A DNA stretch of 64,000 bases, from the NCBI GenBank assembly GCA_018398575.1, contig JAGTXZ010000014.1:2356001-2420000 (forward strand), given 5' to 3'. Source of the DNA: Ampelomyces quisqualis. Taxonomy: Eukaryota > Ascomycota > Dothideomycetes > Pleosporales > Phaeosphaeriaceae. Shown piece after piece: positions 53,160 to 64,000 of this stretch. A model generated the notes under the pieces. That model was not told the origin of the DNA, searched no databases, and worked only from the letters and a program-made list of their open reading frames with translations. The first letter of the stretch is position 1. Each line of letters starts with the position of its first letter. Made by a program: the position numbers and the translations under genes.

Positions 53160-55900
53160 AACTTAGAAAAGTAGTAGTTAAAATAGTATAAGAACGTATT
53201 AACTAAGAGGCTCTTAAACTGTGCAGAAGCTAGTACCAAAACCTATAGTTTTTAGTAGCTAAGAAAGACAAAGGACATTAACTTATTAATAACGTATAAA
53301 AAATTAACAAAGTTACAATTTGCAACGCAAACCTACTACCTAATCTAGATAAATTTGTAAAAGATTTTGCTAGTTGCGTAATTATAAGCCTACCTAACTT
53401 CTTCTTAGGATATAACTAAGTAGAGCTGCACAAGAACTTCTAAGACGTAATAGCGTTCTATACACCTATTAGACTAGTACGCTAGTGCACGCTGCCTATA
53501 AGTACAATAAATTTAGTTACTAAATTTAAACGCGTTATAACTAAAATATGCTAAGATTATATTCTAGAACGCTATAGGCCTTACCTAGATAACGTTTGCA
53601 TTAAGAGACTAAAGTCCTACTATAATAGAATAGAAATTAAACTAGGTATTAGAAAATACGTTGCAGAACACCTTTGTAATATAGACGCTGTATTAGTAGA
53701 TATTAAGCACGCAAGAGCTATAATATTAGGCTACAAATTAGACCTCTGTTATGCGTCTATAGTTATAGTAGGTTATTATGTTAACGCTACCAGCTGCTAT
53801 CCTAACTATAAGAAAATTAATAAAATACTCTTCTAGCTACTCTATAGAGACCAAAAGAACGTTTAAATGTTTATTAGTATATACATGTATTACAGAGTAT
53901 AAATTAAGTATTTTGCTATTATTCTAGAGCTACTATTCTACCTGCTACGCAAAAACGTACTCTTTAAGTAGTCTTTAGAATAATAGGGCGTAATAGACAA
54001 ATTAAAACACGCGCTATACTCTACACTAGCACTTGTCTCTATCTCTTATAATAAGCTATTACTCTTAATTATTATTTCTATTAATAGTAGTAAAAAGGGT
54101 TAGGGCGCAGTTCTTATACAGCTAGATCTAAAGAGTTATTAGCACTCTATCTAGTACAAAAGTAGAGTTTAGTCTAAATCTAAATAAAATTAGAACTTAG
54201 GAAAATACAAATGCAAAGCCCTGCTCCTAGCGCTAAAGAAGTTTTAGACCTACCTGTTTAGAGTAGAGTTTATTATAGAAATAGACGCAAAGACGCTAGT
54301 TGTACAGCTTTAGCAAAGTATAACTAACTTGCTAAGAGCTCTTGTTATATAGTAGCTAGCACTTCTTAATATATAAGAATTTAATATAGTTTATATTAAA
54401 GGCAAGAAAAATATAGTAGCTAACGCTCTTTTAAGAAGACCTAAGAAGCTAAGATAAGAGCTACCTAATAAGCTAGAGAAGAATATTAAGGATTTTATTA
54501 ACACTTATTTAAATTTAGTATAGCTTACTATTGCTCTATAGCTGCACGTATGCAATCTACGTTATAGAGTATATAAGGCTAACGTTAATTTTAAAAGAAA
54601 CCTGCTAGATAAAGCCTATAGCAAAGAGTCTTAGGCTTAGGCTTGTTAGATTCTATTCTACTATTAGCCTAATAGTCTTTTAAGAGCCAAAATAAAAAAG
54701 TTTACAAGAAGAGCACTTAAATTAACAGTAAGAGAGAAGTACCTGTTCTTAATACTAACTAGAAGGCGCCTACTATAGCAAATTGTAGATAAACCTAATA
54801 AATGTTTAGCTATTATTAAAACTATACATAATAAATTAGGCTACTAGAAGAAGGAAGGTATATAGTATAAGGTGTAGGCGCGTTATTATTAAGAAGGATA
54901 ATATAAGAATGTTAAGTCCTACGTTAAGTTATGCCTAGAGTGTTAAGTATACGCCTTAGTAATAGTTTAAAAGAAACTCTAGCTAACAACCTCTCTAACT
55001 ATACCCTTTAGCTAGATATTAATAGACGTAGTCTATATACCCCTAGCTAGAGGCAAGAAGTTTCTTGTAGTAGCCTAATGCACTATAACGTAGTAGGCTA
55101 AAGCTAAAGCCTTATTAAACGCAGACTTAGCATCTATTGTTAAGTTTCTAGAACAAAAAGTCTTTTGCTAATAGAGCCTACTACTTAAAATTTTAGTTAA
55201 TAGAGGCTTTAAAAACAAGCATCTACTAATTAACCTGTAACAGCAATTTTAAATCTATAGAGTAGTAGCTAGCGCCTATTATCTATAGAGTTAAGGTTTA
55301 ATTAAACAAGAACACGCGCTAATAGTAGATGCCTTAAAGAAGCTTAGTAGGATATAGATTAACTACTTAGACTGCGTTCTATAGGCTAATTAGACTAGTG
55401 TTAAGCGTATAACTAGAAAGACTCTAGCGTTTCTTATATATAGTTGTAAGTATGTACTACCTATCAAATTATATATACTAACCTAGCAGACTCTACCCTA
55501 GAAAGAAGTAACTAATATAGCTTTACTCTTAGCTATAAGAGCTTATTAATTTAAAAAGAAAGATATTAGGTTGTAAGAGTCTATTACTAAAACAGTCTAA
55601 CTAAGAAACAACAACAAGAACTACTTTAATAAGAATAGAGTTACTAGAGTAGACAAGCTAAAGGTTAGCGACTTAGTTTTACTTAGAGATTCCTACTATA
55701 ACAACAACTAATTAGTACTTAGCAAGTTTCTTCTAAAATAGCAGAAGCTATTTAGAATATATAAAGTTAGAGAAAAGAGGTAGTATAACCTTAACGAGCT
55801 TAATAGAGCACTGTTTTAAAGCTACACGCTAGGCAATAGGTTAAAGAAGTTCTATTAGCGTATAGAAATAGAACTAAAGCTTATTAACTAGAGCCTATCT
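53160..55900 (+). pseudogene. T5 pol remnant
   Basis: Reverse transcriptase: VAKKDKGH, LINNV, then the Y-L-D-N box. Integrase: VDKPNKCLAIIKTIHNKLGY, where the zinc His is replaced by Tyr, then CLEC, then the DDE-core region LIDVVY, ILVN-RGF and KQEHALIVDALKKLS, where one catalytic Asp reads Asn. Stops at former Gln/Trp codons throughout. Confidence 0.75.
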
Positions 55901-57002
55901 ACTAACAGGACTAAAGACTAGACGCTCCCTAGCTATAGGCAGAATATCCTACAACTGGTAGGAGAATTAATAGCGCGCTAGTGCTCTTAGAAGCTTAAGA
56001 ATACTACTAAGGTAGATAAGGATAAAAATTTAGATTTAGAACAATTAGCAGGGGCGCGCTAAAGGGCTATTAGAGTGCGTATTATAAAAAACCTAAACTT
56101 TAACAGATCTAAATACAAAGTTGTTAGAATAGCTTTAAAGTATCTATAAGAACAAAAATAGATAGTAAAGAAAAGTACATAACAGACGTAATTTATAATA
56201 ATTCTACTAGCTATTAGAAATAATACTGTTAAAACTAGCCTATACATTTACTATTTAAAAGCTATATTAGCGCTACGCTACAAGGCATTTAAGCCTAAAC
56301 TTCTAAATATACTAAAGCTTTAGAGAAAGTAGCAGCATTAAAGCTAGTATTAATAAGTATTTTAACATTAACCTCTATCTTATCTCTATTATTAACAGCA
56401 TTCTTACTAATAGTATCTATAGACTTGCTAGCCTTATCTTTAGACCTAGATTTAGAATCTAGTTTAACAGCCTAACTAGGATTAAAATTAGAGTTACTAT
56501 TATTAGAGAGCTCTAGCAGCTCTTTAGTTACGCAAGACCCTCTACTATAATAGCTCTTGTTATTAGCTATATTAGCTATATTACGCAGCAGCCTACCTTA
56601 AACAAACAAACTCTAATTAAACCTTATAGTAGCCTAGTAGGTTAAAACAAGAAACTAAGAGTAAGACGTATATTTCCTAACACTCTATATAGCAGAAATA
56701 GAAGGCGTTAGTAAGATGTTATAAGCGTTAAGGCTATTTTAATTAACAGATTGCTTTAAATTACCTAAGTTACTATAATGTTAGCGTAATTCTAAATAAG
56801 GTTCTAGAGAAAAGTATTTCTAAACAAGAGTTAGTAACTTACCTATGTAAGAATAAGCCTAAAAGCCTATATTATAGAAGTAGTTAGTGTAAGTACTATA
56901 GAGCAGCTGCTTACTATTATAGATAATACTATAATACTTACTAAAAGCGTATTTGTAATTACTCTTTACGTAGTAGCTGTAAGGCTAAACGTTATACTAG
57001 CT
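55901..57002. other. T5 region after integrase, possible antisense frame
   Basis: About 56560-56260 on the minus strand is open for about 95 codons and hydrophilic (LDSKSRSKDKASKSID, NAVNNRDKIEVNVKI), placed where T1, T2 and T4 have antisense frames. A plus-strand frame is also partly open here, so the strand is not settled. Near 56848-57000 a plus frame is Cys-rich. No family was recognised. Confidence 0.3.
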
Positions 57003-57301
57003 TGTAACAAGCATATGCAAACACATGTTACATCTGATACCTTATAAAGGCTTAGTAACAGATTATGTAGAAAGCTAGCAGATTAAAACTAAAAGCGCTC
57101 TAACAACGCTCTAACTTAGCTGCTACGCCTACTATAAATATAAGTCTATAGCATAGATAGAAGACAAGTTTCTCTTGTCCTTCTGTACAAGACCTATAGG
57201 TGTATAGCTAATCTAGAATCTCTGATACAACACGTACTTCTATATGCCTCTAATACATATCTAATTTAATTCTAATAGCTATACCTACCTGCGTTGTTAC
57301 A
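57003..57301 (+). repeat. T1 copy P3 5' LTR
   Basis: 299 bp, TGTAACAAGC to GTTGTTACA. It contains the self-priming partner AAGTTTCTCTTGT at 57166-57178. Confidence 0.9.
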
Positions 57302-60300
57302 TTACAAGAGAAACTTTATCCTACTAGTAATAGCATTTAGATAATATTACAATTTACTTTTAAAAAGATTGCGTTAAAACGTCTAGAACTCTATCTAAAT
57401 TAGATCTGTTTGCAACCTTAAATCTATTAAACACAGTTAGGATCTCTTAGATCTCCTAACAGCTAAAGCCTTTAGGTTTAGATCTTCCTATTAACACAAC
57501 AGTTAGAATTACTTTAGAAAAGTTACGTTTAGCGCTATAATAGAAACTTAGAGACTATTAATAACCTAGGAGTATTAGAGGCAACGCTAATAACTCTCCC
57601 TAAAGAACTAACCTTAAGAGCCTTCCTCTAAGACAACTCTATATTAACTATAACAACCTAGTAATAGAGTGCTAAAGCAAAAAAGACAGACACTAAGAAA
57701 CTCCTTTAGCCTAGAGCTGCATTAAATCTAACTTTTGCCTAAATAGAGGTTAATTAATTACAACAAGATTTAAAACAGGCTTTAGCAGAAATTAATTCCC
57801 TTAAGAAAGGACTAACTCTATTAGTAAGACTAGAAAAGCCCTTACCTACTACTAAATTACTCTAGAATAATTCTATACCCTACTATTTATCTAATAGCTC
57901 TACATCTAAGTACTTACATTACTATAAAGGCTCTTACTAACTTTAACAATCTAAGAAAACGCCTAATATAGACAATCTTAGTAATAGAAAAGATTCTACC
58001 TTCTACTAATAGTAGGCTTCTATCTAGGATTAACTTAAAATTAACTTAGATTACTATTAGACTAAAAGACAACGCATAGCCTTAGTATAGAGCTACACTA
58101 CAGGACTAGCTAAGAGCTATCTTAAGCTATAATATTTATTAGATACTAATTAAAAGCAATTCTAGAACGCTAAGCAAATAATTAAGCTACTTAAGTCCTA
58201 CTTCCTTACAGGCAACAAGGTAGCTAAAAGCTATGTAGCGTTTAATTAATTGCAGATAACAAAGGAGAAAACGTTCCCCTTATTTAAAGCTAGGTTTCTA
58301 AGTTCTGCAGTTAAGAAACAAGTACTACCTTTAGAGTAGTTTTACTACTTATAGACTAAGATTACGCTAGGGTTGCAAGCCCCTAACCTAGGATTTAGGC
58401 ACTAATAGAAGAACTTATTTAATTAGATAGTAGAACACCTTACTGCATATAATATAGAGCAGAAGAATAACTCTACTCTAAGTATAACACTAGCTACTGC
58501 TAAGTTGCTAATTAGGTTAGCCCTATAACAGAATTTAGAGCTAAATTAGACTACTAATACTAGCGCTTTAACAAATTCTGCGCTAGCCTATTAATTTACA
58601 ATAGTGTGTCTTTTTATAAAGACCTCTAAGCTAGAATAATAGAAGACCCTTAGTAGTTGTTATAATTGCAGCAAGCTAAGATACTACTCTAGTAACTGCA
58701 CAAAGCCTTATATGCGTTAGATTAAAGCTATAGAAGTAGATAAGTTTAAAGATGCTTAAGAGCAACCTAACTAAAAGGTGTATTATACAGAAAACAGAAG
58801 CGCCTAAGAGGATACTCTTTTCTAGGCCTAATCTGTTATAATCTATTCTACCTTAACCTTTCTTATTTGTTTTGCAGTCTCTATTTCTTTATACCTACGC
58901 TTTTCTATAACTAGGGTATTAGTTTACGCCTTAATACTCTTGTTAACACTAGTACTTAAGATTTCTTATTTTTAAATTTACAAATTGTTTTATCTATTTC
59001 TAAAGCTTTACATTAACCTATCTAGAAGCTCTTCTTCTAGGTTTAGGTGCGCAGCTTTAAGAATTAGATTACTTCTATAGTTACTTAATATATTTAACTA
59101 CACTTAAATATTAATAGCTAAAAGATTTTGAACTATCTATTTTTTATCTTTAATCTTAGGTCTTAGAATTGTATACTTAGCCTCTAATAGTTAAGACAAT
59201 TTAAGATTTAATTAGACACAGATAGGTTACAGTTTATTTGGCTATCTAAGTACCTCTGTTCTTACAATCCTTTACCTCCTATTCTTACTATTCTATATTA
59301 AGCTATAGTGCTAGCTACTATCTATCTTAATGTGCAACAACGCAACGCTCTATAGAAGAAAGAAGACTATTATATCTAAAATAGTCTTTACTATTCCTCT
59401 TCTTCTATTTATTGTATTAAGGGATGCTTAAAGCTCCTATTAGCCTAAAAAATCTTAGAGATTCCTTATACCCTAACCAAGCAAACCTACTTAGAGTCTA
59501 AACCCTCTCTAAGCACCTGTATAGCTCTTATTTCTGCTAACACATTTTACTTTATTATAAAGAAGCCCTAGAACAAGTTCTTTACAACAAGCCTCTATAA
59601 GATTAATAGGATCCTTGCCTCTAAAGATAACGCAGACAATTAAAGCTAATTAGATAAGAGATTACCTACCTATTACTCTTAGTATTAGAATATATTTAGT
59701 AAGTTAGCAGCCAATCAATTGCCTCCTTATTATTTGTATAATTATAAGATTATCCTTAAAGAACTATTACTAAATGCGTTTAGTCCTCTATATAAGCAAA
59801 ACTAAGAGGAGCTTAAAGCTACCAAGGCCTACGTCTAAGAACACCTTTAGAAGAGTTTTATTAAGGCTAGCCAAAGTCTTTTTACTTTACCTATCCTTTA
59901 TATACACAAACTAAATAGAAATATACGCATCTATATAGACTACTAAAAGATTAACGCTCTTACGCGCAAGGACGTCTATCTAATCCCTTATATTAATAAG
60001 CTACTATTACACCCCTCTAAAGCTAAGATCTTTACTAAGTTTAACATTAGGGCTGCCTTTAACAAAATTTGTATAGATCTTAACTCTAAAGAGTATACTA
60101 CCTTTTAGACCTGTTATAGTACATATAAGTGTAAGGTTCTTCCTTTTAGCTTATGCAATAGGCTAGCTATGTATTAACGCTATATAAATAATATACTAAT
60201 TAATTATCTTAATAATTTCTGCATTACGTATCTTAACAACATCCTAATCTATTCTAAGGATATAAACTTACATTAAGAACACGTTCAAAAGGTCCTAGAG

Positions 60301-61438
60301 CGCCTACGTACTGCAGGACTCTAAGTAGACATTTAGAAGAGTAAATTTTATATAACTTGTACAAAGTATCTAGGTTACGTTTTAATAAACTAGAGTACTA
60401 AAGTTAACTTGAACAAGGTAGAAGCACTCTAAAACTAGGCTAAACCTACTACAGTTACTAGCATTAAGTTATTTCTTAGTTTTGCTAGTTTCTATTAACA
60501 ATTTATTAAGGATTTCTCTTGTGTAGCTAAACTAATTATAAAGCTTTAAAGTCCCTCTACACTGTTTAAATAGACTACAGACTGTAAACAGGCTTTTAGT
60601 TAGATTAAAGCCTTACTCCTAGCTATTCTTATGCTATCTTATTTCTATCCTAAGTATAACATAAAGTTAGAAACTAACGCGTTAGATAGAGTAATAGCAG
60701 GAGTACTCTCTTAGAAACACCCTAACAACAAGTAGTATCCTATAGCCTTTTATAGTTACGCTCTATCTAGGGCTAAGCTTAATTAAGAAATATATAACAA
60801 AGAACTTTTTACTATTTTAAAAGCGTTTAAGAAGTAGAGAGCTAAACTTACCTCTATACAGGGTTAAATCTAGGTGTATTTAGATTACTGCTCCTTAGAA
60901 TACTTTATAACTACTAAGGTTCTTAATACACGTTAAGTATAATAGGCAGAGATTATTACTTCTTTTAATTTCTACATTAAGTACACGCTTAGTAAGCTTA
61001 ACAAGCAAGCTAATATCCTAAGCTAAAGGGAACAGAACGTTAGTAAGGTTAAGGCTGCCTAACAAGACAACAGATCCTATATACTTCTAGGACCTAAACG
61101 CCTAAACCCCCTAGTTAACTCTAAACTAGCTTAGAACTACGTCTATAACTAGCTAGAGGTTAGTGTTTTAACTATTTTAGTCTAATCTATTAGTGCCCTT
61201 CTAAACCTTAACTTATTAGAACTAATTAAAGCCTAGCTAGCAGAGAATTGCTATTTCTTTAAGAAAGAGCGTCTTAAGCTACTACAGCTATATTGTATCT
61301 AAGAAGGACTACTACTTTATTACTTACGCCTTTGTATACCTAAAGATTCCCCCTTATACACCTAACTAATTAGAAAAGCTTACAATTAGGTATCTACTGC
61401 TTATCTAAGCGCTATAAAGACGTATTAGTGTAACAACG
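57003..61438 (+). mobile_element. T1 copy P3, interrupted in integrase by copy M2
   Basis: 5' LTR 57003-57301, primer-binding site 57304-57316, gag with zinc knuckle 58658-58699 (His changed to Tyr), and pol with reverse transcriptase box Y-L-N-N (60229-60240) and RNase H to about 61000. The integrase start continues to 61438 (compare P2 at about 29190), where the M2 LTR begins. The remainder lies beyond the window. Confidence 0.9.
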
Positions 61439-61727
61439 CAGGTAGGTACAGCTATCAGGATTGAATCAGATACGTATTAGAGGCATATAGGAGTGCGTGT
61501 TGTATCAGAGATTCTAGATTAGCTATACACCTATAGGTCTTGTACAGAAGGACAAGAGAAACTTGTCCTCTATCTATGCTATAGGCTTATATTTATAGTA
61601 GGCGTAGTAGCTGAGTTGAAGCGCTGTTAGAGCGCTTTTAGTCCTAATCTGCTAGCTCTCTACATAATCTGTTACTAAGCCTTTATAAGGTATTAGATGT
61701 AACATGTGTTTGCATGTGCTTGTTACA
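61439..61727 (-). repeat. T1 copy M2 3' LTR
   Basis: 289 bp, TGTAACAACG to GCTTGTTACA, immediately preceded by ATTAG in the P3 integrase (candidate target duplication; the partner is outside the window). Confidence 0.9.
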
Positions 61728-62050
61728 TTACCCCTCTTCTTAAAATCAATAGTTTCTATTAATTAGGTCTGTATTAGTGTTGTTTTAGATACCTCTCTAA
61801 ATTGTTATAAACTCTTATTTACCTTAAGTTTATTTTAGGATAACGTAATGTAGCTGTTTGTTGTTGTTTTAATTAGCGCGCTAGCGCGTTTAACGTTACT
61901 AACTTTACCTTAAGCTTTTTAAGCATATATACAAGGCTGGTCCTCTAGTATACTGCTTCTCTACACTCTCCCCCTTACGTTTGTATACCCAAAGCTATCT
62001 AAGCCTTGTCCTTTCTTGATTACTAGCTAACTGTATAGTAGATACACACA

Positions 62051-62812
62051 ATGCCTATTTCTGTCCCTCCTAGAGCTTATTTCCTAGCCTATTAGGTTGT
62101 TTGCCTGCAGGCCGCAAGAGCTTTTGCCTGCGGCTATTTTAATATTAAGTTTAGATTCCATTTAGACGTGTTTAAGAAGTGTGCTTATTGCACACTCTTA
62201 AATAAGAAGTGTTGCCTAGTTTCCCTATATGCAGGCTAGGAGTATAATAGCCTTTCTAAGGCTCTTAACTGCAGGTTTGCTGCCTTAGGTAGAGACAAGT
62301 CTAATAAGGTAGTGTTAGAGCAGGAGGCTGCTGTTAAGGAAGCAGCGTTTTAGTTAGCTACTGTTGTGCAAGTAAGCACTGCACAGGTAGCTAATATAAA
62401 TAACGCTAACTTGTTAGTTAGCGCTTATTACTAGAGAGAGGAGCTGGCTAGGGAGGTTAGAGTAATAGCCAAGGAGGTTAGGTCGCTTAGAAGAAGCACA
62501 GCAGAGTTAACTAGTGTAGTTGCTTAGCTAGTAGATGTTATAATAGCATTAAAGGCCAATTAGTTAGCAGAGCAGGAGAAGGCGCAAAAGGCAGCGCAAG
62601 AGGCTAGTACTTGCAGCAAGCAGGGCTAGAACAGAGAACTACTAGGTAGTGCGTTAGTGTCTGCACCTAGGGATTTAAACAATTAAGAACGTTCTACTAG
62701 TAGTAACAACAGTCTGCTGTTAGATCTAATAGAAGAGTAAGACTCCTATTGTTAATAGCTGTTACCTACTAGTGTAGTAGTTGCAATATTAAGTTTAATT
62801 TCCCTAACATAA
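62051..62812 (+). pseudogene. T1 antisense accessory ORF, copy M2 (253 codons, least damaged)
   Basis: ATG at 62051 (MPISVPPRAYFLAY) and terminal TAA at 62810-62812: exactly the same length as in M1, with no frameshift. KKCAYCTLLNKKCC is intact, and ARAFACGYF upstream adds another Cys. The central ELAREVRVIAKEVRSLRRS and EQEKAQKAAQEAS segments are charged and probably helical. Stops are only at sites where the neighbouring bases allow a Gln/Trp origin. Amino-acid differences from M1 include conservative K/R exchanges. Confidence 0.72.
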
Positions 62813-64000
62813 TTGTCTTGCAATGCTATAAGATCTTCAACTTCTTTTTCCTATGCTGTAATCTATTTAGCTAACGCTTATAGGGGTCCTAGCTGTTTTA
62901 GATAGCGTTTATAGAACGCTTGCAACATGTGTAGAGCGCTTATAAAGTTTAAGGCATTGTACTAGGTAGAGTTAGGATTATAGCCTACCTATTTTACACA
63001 ATACTTTAGGATAGAGTAGTATAGCTTGCTAGCTAGGATCTCTTTAACTTCCTATTCTTTAACGCCTTAAATTAGGATGCTAGATAGGTTTAGGCTTAGC
63101 TAACTAGCTAGGGAGTTGTTAAGGTTCTTGCAGAGGACATCTAGAGCAAACACGTTATAGATCTTAGATCCTTTAGGTAGCTTTAGTTAAAATAAATAGC
63201 CAACTTGTTCTAAAACTTTAAAGGGGCCTTCCTACAATTTAGCGAGTTTGCAACTTAGGCAGGTAACAGATAGGTTTTAGGTTAAAAGGTAAACCTTGTT
63301 ACCTACTGCCTAATTAACAGGTTAACAATGTTTGTTTACCTTAGCAGCTATTTGTTGCTGCGCCTTCTCTATATTATCTTTAGCTGTGCGCTAGGCTTTA
63401 TACATGCAGGTAGCTAAGCTTAAGGCATCCTTAACGTTTACATCTTTGTGTTTTAAAGGAGATAATACCTAATCCTAGCTCTGTTGTAGTTTAGATCTAA
63501 ACAGGAGCTAGTATAGTGCTATACCAATTGCGGAGTGCAGCAGTGTAGCTTAAGCTTAATCAATTATTAGCAAGAGGTCGCTCTAGTTGTCCTAGTAGTA
63601 GGATACAAAGAGCCTTAATTGTTAATTAATATACTTATTTATAATCTTAGTTTGTCTATTAGTTTGTTTATAGTAGGCTGTAGAAAGCTTAATTTGCACG
63701 CCTAGGATCTTGCAAAACTTAGACTAGAATCAGGACACAAACTAGGGGCTGTAGTTAGACACTATGCTTTCAGGCGTGTAGCCAAATTAGTATACCTATT
63801 AGATAAACAAATAAGCTATTTCCTAGGCGTTAATAGTCTTGTAACACAGGATAGAGATAGCTTGCTTTAATAGGCAATTAATAATAACTATAATTTGATT
63901 ATAGCTATGCTAATTAGTTAGGAATGTCTTGAAATCTATACACAAATGCTGCATAGGCCTGTTAAGAATTAGTAACAGATAGAAGAACCCTTAGGATTAG
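62813..64000 (-). pseudogene. T1 integrase C-terminus and chromodomain, copy M2 (partial)
   Basis: The minus strand continues the integrase and ends in the chromodomain (63060-62937), as in M1 and P2. It is cut by the window edge and interrupted by TAG/TAA. Confidence 0.75.

Larger units (their letters stand above)
48323..57002 (+). mobile_element. T5: Ty3/gypsy element inserted in T3 copy 2, interrupted by P3
   Basis: It begins TGTAGTAAAG at the point where T3 homology ends. A gag-like frame is at about 49500-50250, reverse transcriptase at about 53200-53600 with box Y-L-D-N (53582-53593), RNase H at about 53900-54450, integrase zinc region at about 54830-54950 (CLECQ-like) and integrase core at about 55010-55430. 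The reverse transcriptase type (LPNFFLGYNQVEL, FYTPIRL) differs from T1-T4. No second LTR was found, so LTR length and target duplication are unknown; the right part may lie beyond the window. Confidence 0.75.
61439..64000 (-). mobile_element. T1 copy M2, 3' part, inserted in copy P3
   Basis: 3' LTR 61439-61727 (289 bp), polypurine tract 61728-61741, antisense accessory frame 62051-62812, chromodomain about 63060-62937 and integrase from about 63100 to the window end. It is less mutated than the others: several TCA, TGG and CCG that are TTA, TAG and CTG in M1 are still present. An element of the family inserted into another copy of itself in the opposite orientation. Confidence 0.9.

Noticed and set aside
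1..64000. CRISPR array, bacterial operons or tRNA genes
   Set aside because: No regular short repeats with unique spacers, no ribosome-binding pattern, and no cloverleaf recognised. The intron and element types are eukaryotic.

Overview
The window looks like heterochromatic, repeat-packed DNA from a filamentous ascomycete (Pezizomycotina). The signs are one gene with a 51-bp GT-AG intron and a fungal CTAAC branch-point motif, a fungal secreted phospholipase B, nested Ty3/gypsy elements with chromodomains, and saturated C-to-T / G-to-A decay of the repeat-induced point mutation (RIP) type. I cannot name the species.

Layout. (1) 1-2018 is a truncated copy of LTR element family T1, followed by an unidentified decayed repeat (2019-about 4440). 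(2) About 4441-7430 is an unmutated island holding the only intact gene, a two-exon secreted lysophospholipase/phospholipase B on the minus strand (4825-6747). (3) 7431-64000 is almost entirely nested Ty3/gypsy retrotransposons. T2 (8312-21769, minus, target duplication ACTAT) contains T1 copy M1 (13517-20432, minus). T3 copy 1 (21929-37806, plus, duplication CTATA) contains T1 copy P2 (24785-31894, plus, duplication TAAAT) and an 844-bp TA-flanked Tc1/mariner-type non-autonomous element (33840-34683). T3 copy 2 (from about 38523) contains T4 (39489-46502, minus, duplication GAAAA) and is broken at 48322 by T5 (plus). T5 is interrupted at 57003 by T1 copy P3 (plus), which is itself interrupted at 61439 by T1 copy M2 (minus), and M2 runs off the window.

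The mutation signature is sharply contextual. The trinucleotides YCR (TCA, TCG, CCA, CCG) and their complements YGR (TGA, CGA, TGG, CGG) are nearly absent from the repeats, while ACA, GCA, ACG and GCG survive. This fills the old reading frames with TAG and TAA at former Gln and Trp codons, removes TGA, and explains which catalytic Asp of each reverse transcriptase became Asn. No retroelement here can encode a full-length protein; any activity would have to come from copies elsewhere.

The most interesting biology is in the element architecture. T1, T2 and T4 each carry, between the end of pol and the 3' LTR, an open frame on the strand opposite to gag-pol. In T1 three separate copies keep the same frame and the same terminal stop, and one differs by exactly 33 nt. 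The predicted proteins share a Cys-rich N-terminal module (CxxC-type), followed in T1 and T4 by a basic coiled-coil-like stretch. T1 also shows a 13-nt complementarity between LTR and primer-binding region typical of Tf1/sushi self-priming, T2 shows a probable 11-nt one, and T3 has a 99-bp (33-codon) unit repeated three times inside pol.

Limits: domain edges are approximate because frames were read by eye through many stops. I found no tRNA, rRNA or CRISPR array and no second intact gene.
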